From the NCBI GenBank assembly GCA_020283515.1, contig JAHZTW010000002.1, positions 94,115,804 to 94,179,803 of the forward strand: DNA of 64,000 bases. Direction: 5' to 3'. A model generated the notes under the pieces. It had not been told where the DNA came from. It was given only the letters and a program-made list of their open reading frames with translations, and did not search any database. A program made the position numbers and the translations under genes. This DNA is from Alliaria petiolata (taxonomy: Eukaryota > Streptophyta > Magnoliopsida > Brassicales > Brassicaceae). Shown in pieces: positions 10,400-20,284 of the stretch; the stretch's first letter is position 1, and each line of letters begins with the position of its first letter.

Positions 10400-13300
10400 G
10401 TGGCACAAAGGATGTCACAATTTGAGATTCAGGATGGAGATACATGTCTAGCAGACAGTGCTACGACACATACAATCCTTAGGGATAAAATGTATTTCTC
10501 ATGTCTCAAAATGAAAGTCTCCGCCGGAAGCGTGAGTACTATAACTGGTTTTGCAAAGATTATACTAGGCTCTGGAAGAGCGAGTTTTTCAATGCCAAGG
10601 GGTACAGAGTTTGTAGTGCAAGATGCATTATACTCCCCCAAGTCTAAGCGGAACTTATTGAGTTTCCGAGATATCCGAAGAAATGGATATCATATTGAGA
10701 CTGTTAATAAGAATGGCATTGAATATCTTTGCATTACAACGGAGAGGAAACATCAGTTGGAAGAATTACTAATGATGTCTTCCGGATTATATTGCACAAA
10801 GATAACCATGGCTGAATCACATGTTGCGGTAAACCAAAAGTTTACCAGCACTTTTAGAGTGTGGCATGAAAGGCTTGGCCACCCTGGTTCAGTCATGATG
10901 AGAAGGATTGTGCAAAATTCGAGTGACCACCCATTGAAAAACCAGAAGATTTTTCAATCGGGGGAGTTTTCATGTAAGGCATGTAATCAAGGAAAACTCA
11001 TATGTAGGCCCTCGCCAGCCAAAGTTGGGAATGAATCCCCTGTATTTCTAGAGAGAATACATGGTGATATATGTGGGCCGATTCACCCACTGTGCGGGCC
11101 ATTTAGATATTTCATGGTATTGATTGACGCATCTAGCAGATGGTCACATGTGTGTCTTTTGACCACAGGAAATATGGCTTTCGCAAGATTCATTGCCCAA
11201 ATAATCAGGTTGAGAGCGCATTTCCCTGATTGTGCCATAAAGAAAGTCAGGCTTGATAACGCTGGTGAGTTTACTTCAGCGGCCTTTAATGACTATTGTA
11301 TGTCTTTGGGAATCGATGTTGAGCATCCGGTTCCGCACGTACATACACAAAATGGCATGGCTGAGTCTTTGATTAAACGGTTGCAGTTGATTGCAAGACC
11401 GTTAATCTTGAGAACAAAGCTTCCAATCACTGTGTGGGGACATGCAATATTGTATGATGGGGCATTGGTCCAGTTTAGGCCAAGTGCATATAATGAATAT
11501 TCCCCCATACAATTAGCGTTTGGCCATAAGCCAGATGTTTCCCATCTTCGTGTGTTTGGGTGTGCGGTCTATGTCCCTATAGCGCCACCCCAAAGAACAA
11601 AAATGGGACCACAGAGAAGATTGGGAATTTATGTCGGGTATTCGTCACCAAGTATAATTAGGTATCTTGAACCGGTAACTGGTTATATGTTTACGGCACG
11701 GTTTGCCGATTGCCACTTTGATGAAAGTGAATTCCCTGCGTTAGGGGGAGGATTGAGAGAATCACCAAATGATATCACCTGGTGTATACACTCTTTGGCT
11801 TATCTTGATCCTCCTACTAATCAACGCGAGGTGGAAGTTCAGAAAATTATACATATGCAAAGTTTGGCAAACCAGTTACCTGATGCATTCACAGATACGA
11901 GGAGAGTGATGAAGTCTCATATCCCCGCAGCTAATGCTCCATCAAGAGTAAGTGTTCCTGAAGAACATATTGATATAAGTAGAGCAAATGAACCGAGGGT
12001 TCAGCTGAAGCGCGGGAGGCCTATGGGATCAAAAGATAGAAATCTCCGACAAAGAAAGAAGTTGGAAGTAAAGGTTCTGGAAGAACCACATAAAACCAAA
12101 TGTCTGGAAGACATTTGTGTCAAATGTCCTAAAGACATTTGTGAAAAGGTTCCTGAAGAACCAAGTAAAGATATATGTCCGGAAGACATATATGAACCGG
12201 TTCCAGAAGAACCTGGTAAAGAGATTCGTCCTGAAGACGAATCTGGAACAGAAAAATATGAGATTTCCATCTCCTTCGCCCAAAGTGGAAAATTGTGGGC
12301 TAGAGGTGAAATAGAGGATGATGATGGAATGTTCTCTTTTTCTGTGTCCAATGAGATCGATCATAAATATGATGATCTAGATCCAAGTTCCGTTTCAGAG
12401 TGCCAGAGAAGGCCTGACTGGGATAAATGGCAAGTGGCCATGAGAAATGAAATATTCTCCCTTACTAAACGGAACGTATTCGGACCGATAGCTGTTACAC
12501 CTGAAGATGTAATGCCGGTCGGATACAAATGGGTCTTTGTAAGAAAGAGAAATGAGAAAAATGAGGTCACAAGGTATAAAGCTCGTCTTGTGGCGCAAGG
12601 TTTTTCTCAAAGACCGGGAATTGATTATGAAGAGACATATTCCCCGGTCTTGGATGCAATCACATTCAGGTACTTAATAAGTCTAACGACCTCTAAGAAT
12701 TTAGAGATGTACCTGATGGATGTTGTGACTGCATATCTATATGGTTCACTTGATAGTGACATATATATGAAAATCCCTGAAGGATTTAAGATCCCTGAAG
12801 GGTCAAAGATGCCTAAAGCATCTAAAGAGCTATGTTCGGTCAAACTACAGCGATCACTTTACGGATTAAAGCAATCCGGACGCATGTGGTATAATCGCTT
12901 GAGTGAGTACTTGTTGAGTAAATGTTACGTCAACTATGCGATATGCCCATGTGTGTTTATAAAGAAATCCGCATCAGGATTTGTGATCATCGCTGTGTAT
13001 GTTGATGACCTGAACATGATTGGAACTCAAAAGGAGATTGATGATGCAAGAACTCACATGAAAGATGAGTTCGAGATGAAAGATCTTGGAAAGACAAAGT
13101 TTTGTCTTGGGCTCCAGATAGAGCATTTCCAAGATGGAATATTTGTGCATCAATCAAATTACACCAGAAGGGTGTTAAAACGTTTTAGTGTGGATAAAGC
13201 GACTCCTTTGAGTACTCCAATGGTCAATAGACCACTCGATGTTGACAAGGATCCATTTCGGCCTTGTGAAGGTAATGAAGAAATATTAGGTCCTGAAGTG

Positions 13301-13996
13301 CCTTATATGAGCGCTATAGGTGGACTTTTATATCTTGCAAATTGTACTAGACCAGATATAGCTTTTCCTACTAACTTACTTGCAAGGTATAGTTCATCAC
13401 CGACGCGCAGGCATTGGAACGGAATAAAGCATATATTCCGTTATCTTCAAGGTTCGATTAATTTTGGATTATATTATTCTAGAAACCCCGAGATTGGTCT
13501 AGTTGGTTTTGCAGATGCAGGATATCTATCTGATCTGCATAAAGCTCGATCGCAAACTGGATACGTTTTCACATTTGGTGGAACTGCGATCTCTTGGCGA
13601 TCCCAGAAGCAAACTTTGGTCGCCACTTCTTCAAATTATGCGGAGATTATTGCGCTTCATGAAGCATGCAGAGAATGTGTATGGCTGAGATCCACAGCTC
13701 ATCATATACAAGAAGCAAGCGGAATAATCACGAATAAAGAACCAACAAAGGTCTTTGAAGACAATGCTGCTTGTGTCGCTCAAATTAAAGAAGGTTATAT
13801 CAAGAGCGATAGAACGAAGCATATTCCTCCAAGATTTTTCTCTTATACTCAAGAGCTCGAGAAGAATAAAGAAGTGGATATTCAGTATGTTCGTTCAAGT
13901 GACAACGCAGCTGATCTCTTCACAAAAGCGCTTCCTACTACAACATTCAAGAAGCATGTTCATAGTATTGGAATGCGGCATCTACGAGATTTGTGA
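10400..13996 (+). CDS. Copia pol polyprotein (protease, integrase, reverse transcriptase, RNase H)
   Basis: A single open frame of 1198 codons. Probable domains in order: protease with LADSATTHTIL (about aa 17-27); pre-integrase zinc region with WHERLGHP and CKACNQGK (about 154-200); integrase core with GDICGPI, DNAGEF and NGMAES (about 215-340); a charged linker with repeated EDIC/PEEP units (about 560-620); reverse transcriptase with VDDL near aa 870; RNase H with FADAGYLSDLHK and the conserved TSSNYAE (about 1035-1090). It matches the copia family's usual pol. The frame opens at a GTG; the first ATG is 10412. It reads through without a stop, unlike gag upstream. Normal copia elements make gag-pol as one frame, so expression here is doubtful. 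Confidence 0.93.
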   Translation: MAQRMSQFEIQDGDTCLADSATTHTILRDKMYFSCLKMKVSAGSVSTITGFAKIILGSGRASFSMPRGTEFVVQDALYSPKSKRNLLSFRDIRRNGYHIETVNKNGIEYLCITTERKHQLEELLMMSSGLYCTKITMAESHVAVNQKFTSTFRVWHERLGHPGSVMMRRIVQNSSDHPLKNQKIFQSGEFSCKACNQGKLICRPSPAKVGNESPVFLERIHGDICGPIHPLCGPFRYFMVLIDASSRWSHVCLLTTGNMAFARFIAQIIRLRAHFPDCAIKKVRLDNAGEFTSAAFNDYCMSLGIDVEHPVPHVHTQNGMAESLIKRLQLIARPLILRTKLPITVWGHAILYDGALVQFRPSAYNEYSPIQLAFGHKPDVSHLRVFGCAVYVPIAPPQRTKMGPQRRLGIYVGYSSPSIIRYLEPVTGYMFTARFADCHFDESEFPALGGGLRESPNDITWCIHSLAYLDPPTNQREVEVQKIIHMQSLANQLPDAFTDTRRVMKSHIPAANAPSRVSVPEEHIDISRANEPRVQLKRGRPMGSKDRNLRQRKKLEVKVLEEPHKTKCLEDICVKCPKDICEKVPEEPSKDICPEDIYEPVPEEPGKEIRPEDESGTEKYEISISFAQSGKLWARGEIEDDDGMFSFSVSNEIDHKYDDLDPSSVSECQRRPDWDKWQVAMRNEIFSLTKRNVFGPIAVTPEDVMPVGYKWVFVRKRNEKNEVTRYKARLVAQGFSQRPGIDYEETYSPVLDAITFRYLISLTTSKNLEMYLMDVVTAYLYGSLDSDIYMKIPEGFKIPEGSKMPKASKELCSVKLQRSLYGLKQSGRMWYNRLSEYLLSKCYVNYAICPCVFIKKSASGFVIIAVYVDDLNMIGTQKEIDDARTHMKDEFEMKDLGKTKFCLGLQIEHFQDGIFVHQSNYTRRVLKRFSVDKATPLSTPMVNRPLDVDKDPFRPCEGNEEILGPEVPYMSAIGGLLYLANCTRPDIAFPTNLLARYSSSPTRRHWNGIKHIFRYLQGSINFGLYYSRNPEIGLVGFADAGYLSDLHKARSQTGYVFTFGGTAISWRSQKQTLVATSSNYAEIIALHEACRECVWLRSTAHHIQEASGIITNKEPTKVFEDNAACVAQIKEGYIKSDRTKHIPPRFFSYTQELEKNKEVDIQYVRSSDNAADLFTKALPTTTFKKHVHSIGMRHLRDL

Positions 13997-14250
13997 AGAG
14001 AATATGAGATCCATCATTTCCAGGGGGAGTTTGCTGTTGCTGTACTCTTTTCCTTTGCCATGGTTTTTGTCCCACTGGTTTTTTCTATGGAAATGTTTTT
14101 AACGAGGCAGCTCTCAACTTCACAGTGATGGATATTCAAGGGGGAGCATTACTGCACTCTTTTTTCCTTGCCATGGTTTTGTCTCATCGGTTTTTTCCAT
14201 GATAAGGTTTTTAACGAGGCAGTACGCAACACATCTATGATGATGGATAA

Positions 14251-14261
14251 TCAAGGGGGAG
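14251..14261 (+). other. Polypurine tract of the copia element
   Basis: TCAAGGGGGAG directly precedes the 3' LTR, the expected primer site for plus-strand DNA. Near-identical AAGGGGGAG copies occur upstream near 14138 and a related CAGGGGGAG near 14023. Confidence 0.85.
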
Positions 14262-14540
14262 TGTTATAAAATACTTTATGATTATCCTTTCTTCATCATT
14301 AAGTTTACTTCGCTATGAAGTATTACTTAGCTATGAAGTATTACTTAGCTATGAAGTTTACTTCTCTATTAAGTAATGAACTTCTATAAATAGCTGTCCT
14401 CACTCTTTGTAAAAACATAAGTTGAGAAGTTTGGAAGAAATGAAAAGCTTTGCTCTTTCTCTCTCTACTCTCTCTCTCTATAAATCTTATTTTCTCTTAA
14501 ACTCTTTATGCTTTTTTATATAGAGCATTAGTTTACAACA
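14262..14540 (+). repeat. 3' LTR of the copia element
   Basis: 279 bp; collinear with the 5' LTR except for one missing 17-bp unit and a slightly longer CT run. Followed by AACGT, the right copy of the target duplication. Confidence 0.93.
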
Positions 14541-14543
14541 AAC

Positions 14544-14544
<1 letters not shown>

Positions 14545-14582
<38 letters not shown>
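14545..14582. repeat. (TA)n microsatellite
   Basis: An uninterrupted TA run of about 19 units directly beside the copia insertion. Confidence 0.95.
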
Positions 14583-14587
<5 letters not shown>

Positions 14588-15350
14588 TTTCTTTTGAAAG
14601 AGTAGCGTATTTTTTTGTTTTAAAAGAGTAGAGTAACTCGTTTGTGAGTTTCCAAGGTCGAGGCTCTGGGTGTGCTTTTTTACAATTTATTGGTTTAAAA
14701 TTTGGTGTCAAAACGATGCCATTTTGAAGTCTGTTAAAAGATACACATGTTTTACATGATGATTATATAGAAAGGTTATATAAAAGGTTGAGGTTGACTT
14801 GAATTATTGGTTTGATCTACATTTTTTATAATTAAAGGGTAAAATTACATAAAAAAAGAATCACTTAGAGGTTTTCTTTCCAGAAAACCCTATTAATTAC
14901 TAGCTGAATGTTTTTTTTTATGGTTTTTAACTAACTAAATGTTTTTTTTTGTTCTTTATTCAGAATATGGGAACTCTGGTTGATATTTGTGAAAGGGACT
15001 TTGAATTACCTTTCGGTTAGAAAAAGACAAATCTGATATGTGCCAAATCGTCTCAATTTACTTTTCGTGACACTTTGTATAGTACAGTGTTTATAATTTA
15101 ATATTATATAACTCGAAAAAATAAATTAAAAAAAAAGAATTAAAAAACAGAATTTCGTTGAAAGTAAATAAAATAAGATTAAAAATGCTGATACTAAATC
15201 ATTTACCGATAGAAAAATCTAACAAAATAATAATTCCTTATTTATTTTAATTTATGCATTTTTCTATTATTTAGTTTTCTATTAAATTTATCACTTATTT
15301 TAAATATTTAGTTTTTCCTATTCTTATTTGAATGTTTACTAATTATCATT
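14583..15350. other. AT-rich intergenic DNA
   Basis: No gene, RNA or element is supported in this stretch. Confidence 0.5.
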
Positions 15351-15606
15351 TAGAATATCTCTATTGGTTAAAGATTCATTTGAGTCTCTCATCAACTATA
15401 ATATTAATATTTTAAGTATAGTTTAATTTAACAATTAACTTTTAAGTGATAAAAAAATTGAATCATTTATAGAAAGACATGTGTCTTAAGAATCTCTCAA
15501 AATCTCTCATTTAAGAGATCCATCTCACTCTCTCACTTCTTTTTTATTATTTTCTATTTTTTATTAAAAGATCCATTGAGAGACTTCCAATAAAAAATGC
15601 TCTTAC
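15351..15606. mobile_element. Probable MITE with imperfect inverted ends
   Basis: The left end (AGAATATCTCTATTGGTTAA then GTCTCTCAT) resembles the reverse complement of the right end (AAGAGCATTTTTTATTGGAA then GTCTCTCAA). Length is about 255 bp with no coding capacity. The ends are diverged and I could not fix a target duplication. Confidence 0.5.
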
Positions 15607-15664
15607 ATATATATCTAATAAATTAGTTTGGAACTTATATATGATGAGAGACCCATTAAGTACT

Positions 15665-15691
15665 TATATATATATATATATATATATATAT
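15665..15691. repeat. (TA)n microsatellite
   Basis: About 13 TA units. Confidence 0.9.
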
Positions 15692-15787
15692 TTAAAAATA
15701 TTAATGAATTGATTCTCATATTTATATTTGAATTATTATTTTTCTAATCGTAGTTCTTCTCTAACACCGTCCCCATTAAATCCGCCC

Positions 15788-16037
15788 TTAGACCATCTTC
15801 ATCCATGTCTCTTAAGAAAGTTTCTAAAAATTCTACAAATATATTAAAATAACAAATAATAATATAATATTATATTGGGTTTCTTAATTTAAGAAATTAC
15901 TCTTTCAAAGTTTCTTACTGAGATACTTTACAACCTTCTCTCTCCAATTTAAGAAACCCTATAATTATTTATTAATATTTCTTATATTAAGAAACCCATT
16001 TTAACAACTCACAATTACACCAATGGAGATGATCTTA
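15788..16037. mobile_element. Probable MITE, about 250 bp
   Basis: Ends TTAGACCATCTTCATCCATG (15788) and, reverse-complemented, TAAGATCATCTCCATTGGTG (16037) match at most positions. The interior repeats TTTCTTAA/TTAAGAAA words in both orientations and would fold into a long hairpin. No coding capacity. Confidence 0.55.
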
Positions 16038-18169
16038 CCATTTGCTCTTACGGCAAGTACTTCCTTTGATACCACATGAAAAATTTATCTTGCTACTAAG
16101 TAGCTTCAAATGCAAACATCATATTTTTACCATATTTTAGTCAATTTCTTTCATTCTCCTTATCTTTTTCACTATCTTTAGTGAAGTTTTTTTACCACCC
16201 ATCTCCTTGGAAAAATTAGTAACATATTTCATGCATGGATTTCGGTGGATTAGTCTGAGTTTTGGCTTAAAATTTTCTTCGTTACAAAAAAATATATATT
16301 AATCTACAACAAAAAGATAATAATAATAATCATGCTTTCATTAAAAATAGTTACAAGAAAAATCCTATAGATACAACCAAAAACGACTACAATGTAAATT
16401 CTACAGCCATAAAACTAAACCTATCGCCGTAACCAATTTGGTCGTTATTTTTGTAAACAGTTCTTCTTCGAAATGGACAAATATTAAGAAAATTGTATTT
16501 TAATTTAAAAAGGGGCTGACAAAAAAAAAATCTCATGACTTGCCTATTCGTAGATAATATATATAGACGAAATCATGTGAAAGAAAAGACGATTTCCCTT
16601 AAGCGTGAAGATATCTAAAGAGAAAGCATAATTTTCAAATGTGATTCCGAAGCAACGTGTTTCACTTATGAATAACTTCACTACCTCTTCGAAAAATACT
16701 AATTAAGTATGAACGTTTGATCATAAAAACTCATTCCTACGTTGCATATATATCATATCGTGTATTTAACAAAATATAAAATATATATCATATCGTGCAA
16801 ATATCTATGATTATTATTTTGTATATATGCCTCAAAATTCGAAAGGCTAACTTTTTTTTCCCTAAAGGTTTCACTAGAAGTTGTTGGGACCATCAACTGC
16901 TTAATTAGATCGTTCCAACCGCTGCAGTCCTTTTTCTTTACAACATTTGCACTGAGAGCTGACCTGATCAGTGATCACTTCTGCTATATATATATATGAC
17001 TTTCTTACATATATTTTCATATTAATAGTTTTATTTGGTTTATTTGTCTCGGAGGATCTTAATATGATTGGAACTGAAAAAATTTCTGTTCCTCTCGAGA
17101 TTCTGGATTCGGTTTGATTTTCGGTAAAAAACAATATATGAATTAAATAAAATTGACAAATGAAATGCCTTGTATCAAAAGAAAAAATGAATTAAATATA
17201 ACTGAATGTATTAAATATATATGTAGAGTAACTAAAATTTCAAGTATTATAACGAACTTTTGGTTTTATTTGATTTGTTAAATTTGATTTTTAAAAATAC
17301 ACCAATCGATTTATGATTAGTTTTGGCTCGATTCAAATAAATCGAGGTTTTGTTTGTCATGTATTTATAAATAAAGTGAAATGAAACAGCCTTATATAGC
17401 TAGGTAGAATACAAACATCCACATCCATCATAACAAACACAGATAAATAGGAAGGAAAAACCAAAACTAAAGACAAAAAGACTACACGAAGGCAGATGTT
17501 TTCTCACGAGCGAAAGGACTTTCTCTATCAACATATGCATGCAGTGGTCACAATGTTTTATTTAACATTAATACCCAAAAAAAAAAAAATATGCATGCAG
17601 TCTCATTATCTCAAGTCACTAACCATTGTGCTATCTCATAAGCTCTTTTGTTGTTTGATCACGCAGTTCGGATTTTGTGTCCCATTCCTTAAATCCATTG
17701 AAATCATCAAGTGTATGGTTTTATAGACACGTAATGGATACAACCACAAATGAGGTCAAATAGGATAAAAAAATAAAAGAATCGTATCTAGGAAAGTGTT
17801 TATGGAAGAGACTCAAATATGTATTAAACAAAAGAAAGATTTTATTATAAAAACACTTAAAAGATTAGAAAGATTTTAAAACGTGTTTCTCACTTATTTT
17901 CTCACACTTGATTTGGACCCGATGGCGTCTAAGTTGTCGATAGATAATTTGATGGATTTACATCTAAGTTGTCAACCGTATTAGAAAAATAAGTCACAAT
18001 AACTAATTAAGAACAATTACCATTGCATGATAGCTAAACCATATCAAATGTCATGGCATATGATATGACTTAAAACTATAAACTACTACTACTCCCATAT
18101 TCACGTGCATAATATAAACAACACGTTATGACTTATGACATAATGGACTCACAATCTCCATATTCACGT
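16038..18169. other. Intergenic DNA without a supported gene
   Basis: Short open frames (16901-17134, 17496-17726) show no conserved motif and contain low-complexity runs. I see no RNA gene. Confidence 0.5.
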
Positions 18170-18354
18170 CAGGCCCGGCTCAAAATATTAAAGAGCCCTG
18201 TGCAATTTTTTTATTTTTGTAGTAAAACAAACAGAATTTACAAAAAATGGACCCTAATTTTTTTTAAAAAGCCCTAAAATCTAACCAATTTTTGCAAAAA
18301 AGCATGTGGACCCTGTGCAAATGCACCTTAGGCACATGCCTAGAACCGGGCCTG
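18170..18354. mobile_element. hAT-type MITE with perfect 8-bp target duplication
   Basis: ATTCACGT occurs on both sides (18162-18169 and 18355-18362). The element starts CAGGCCCGGCTC and ends GAACCGGGCCTG, an inverted repeat of about 12 bp with one mismatch, starting CAG as many hAT elements do. At 185 bp it has no gene and would depend on a transposase from elsewhere. Confidence 0.88.
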
Positions 18355-18737
18355 ATTCACGTGCATCTACGTGTATTAGTGTATATAATATATATAGACA
18401 CACACACACGAGCATAGTTCCATAAACATTTTGGAAAATAAAACCCTTTAACAAAAAAAAAAAAACATTTGGGAAAATATGATTACAATATGACACTGAC
18501 AGCAATAATGGGGGATTGGGTCTGCGAATCCTGCAGATCGCATTTCCCAAGAAGAAAAGACTATTCCTCACTTTTCTACTTCAGAGGAGCCACCGGATCT
18601 AATCAGTCGGCCCATATCAAGCCCAATAGTTTTTTCATGAGTTCTATATTCGGGTCGGAATCTCACGAATTCGGATCCTTTTCGTACCCGTTTTCAGTTG
18701 CACACGCACGTGACACCGCCTTACTCAGTCATCGTCC

Positions 18738-18745
18738 TATAAATA
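18738..18745 (+). promoter_or_regulatory. TATA box of the 18788 gene
   Basis: TATAAATA lies 50 bases before the ATG at 18788 and is followed by a CT-rich start region, a common plant core promoter layout. Confidence 0.65.
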
Positions 18746-18787
18746 TAAGAAAAAGACGCTTTCTCTCTCTACTTTCCCTCTCTAAAA

Positions 18788-19831
18788 ATGTCCCGATTGC
18801 TGTCAAAAACCCTAATTCCCCAGGGGAGATTCTTCCTCCGTCGTTTCAACGAGCCGGCGATTGCGGCGGCGGCGGCGGCGCCAAACCTCGTCTGTTTCAA
18901 CCGCCGTCCCTTTTCGTCTAAGCCGCATCTCATCGAGATCGACCTCGATTCCTCCTCATCAGCGACCTCTAAGGCTGAAGCCGAAGCCGCGATCCTCAAG
19001 AAGCTGAACGAATTCGTTAGGAGGATCGTCGTTCAGAATTCGACTCCTGATTGGCTCCCTTTCGCCCCCGGCTCCTCCTTCTGGGTCCCGCCGCATCAGA
19101 ACACGGCCGCGAAGATCGCGAATTTGGTCGACAAGGTGACGAATCCGTTGACGGAGGAGGAATCTCTCTCTCTGTCTTCTCCTTCTGGCTGGCCTTCTTC
19201 CTCTTTCTTCATTCCAACAGGTATTTGCTGAGTTTTTTTTTTTCAATTTTATTTTCCCTGAAATTGTATATTAATCCGTGAATTGAATTGCCTTCCTTTG
19301 GGGTTAATCGTCTCAGCTAGATAATGGTGTCTCGCTTGTTTTTTGGTTTTACGTGTTAAAAACGGTTCCTTTGAGTAATTATTCTTCCGCCATGGGAGGT
19401 AACAGCTCCTTGAGTCTCCTCCATGTCTCCATAAAACCAATTTCTGAGAAAACTTGAACCCTCCCAAGCTTAATAGACCTGAAAAATGAGATCTTTAGGG
19501 GGTGATTCGTTTAGATTACGAAGGGGAATTATGTTTTGTCTTCTAGAATTCTTCTTATCTAAATGAACATATAATGTAATGGAGCTGATTTTGTTTATGC
19601 TCAATGTCTCGTTTTCTCTTGTTCACTGTCTATGTTATGGCTGTTTCCTGATATCTATGGTGACGCATTTGGTTCCTTGCTATTGAAATGATAGATGATG
19701 GTTCTTCATCTACACAAGAGGTAGAAGGTAGCATGGAGTTGAACATTCCGGGGAACGAGATGCTGGAAGTCAAGCTAGCGCATTTTCCAGATCCGATCTA
19801 CTTGTTTAAACATGGAGACGATGAAGAGTGA
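18788..19831 (+). CDS. Probable mitochondrial protein of unknown function
   Basis: Two exons, 18788-19220 and 19695-19831, joined by a GT-AG intron, give 189 aa. The frame closes cleanly (1 nt carried over the junction) and ends in TGA at 19829-19831. The first 45 residues lack acidic residues apart from one Glu and are rich in Arg, Ala and Ser (RFFLRRF, then FNRRPFSS), a typical mitochondrial presequence with a plausible cut near RRPFSS. The rest has an acidic Ser run, an amphipathic helix (AEAAILKKLNEFVRRIV), the motif DWLPFAPGSSFWVPP near aa 90, and a hydrophilic tail ending HGDDEE. I do not recognise the family, and no enzyme motif is visible. An alternative ending inside the intron would give 147 aa. 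Confidence 0.78.
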
Positions 19832-20284
19832 CTTGCATTCCCAGCTCCTGATGCGTGGTTTGCACATACGGGCTTGGATAAACAGATGATTCCCCCGAGA
19901 CTGATGAGGTTGTGTTTGTATATACAGTTTGCAAACCATGGAGTTATATGATGTTTGGCCGTCTTAAGCCCTTTGTTGACTATAATATCTTATAAAGCTT
20001 GGTTCCACTTTTTAAGCCAGATCTCGAGTAATTTAACCATTACAGTTATCTTTCTTAACTCAACACGAGCATTTTCGCCTCTTGTGTTTGTTTCCTCGAA
20101 TCTGTGTTTATTGCTTTTCATGGAGCTTAGTAGAAAAGATAGGTTGCATCATTCTCATGCCTTAGTAGAAGATAGTGTTTTGGCATACATATTACTCAGC
20201 AACCATTTCCGAGTAACTACAATCTTTTTATTGAGATACAAGATCAAATGGAACATAGAGAGTTTTCATTACACTTGAAATCCA
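19832..20284. other. 3' region of the 18788 gene and convergent spacer
   Basis: Probably 3' untranslated sequence of the + strand gene and, from the other side, of RLK-A. No separate gene is supported. Confidence 0.55.

Larger units (their letters stand above)
8930..14540 (+). mobile_element. Ty1/copia LTR retrotransposon
   Basis: LTRs at 8930-9223 and 14262-14540 both begin TGTTATAAAA and end TACAACA. The 5-bp flanks are AGCGT (8925-8929) and AACGT (14541-14545), a target duplication with one mismatch. A tRNA-type primer site (TTATCAGCACG) follows the left LTR, and a purine tract (AAGGGGGAG) precedes the right one. The interior runs hairpin-rich leader, broken gag, then a 1198-codon pol open frame. 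LTRs differ mainly by a 17-bp repeat unit (extra in the left copy) and a few bases, which suggests a young insertion. Copia order is supported by integrase preceding reverse transcriptase. Confidence 0.95.

Noticed and set aside
12001..12364. Minus-strand frames opposite the copia linker
   Set aside because: Shadows of the repetitive EDIC/PEEP coding sequence.
18469..18921. Alternative 150-aa protein starting upstream of 18788
   Set aside because: It overlaps the promoter, TATA box and presequence region in another frame; the 18788 frame continues properly into exon 2.
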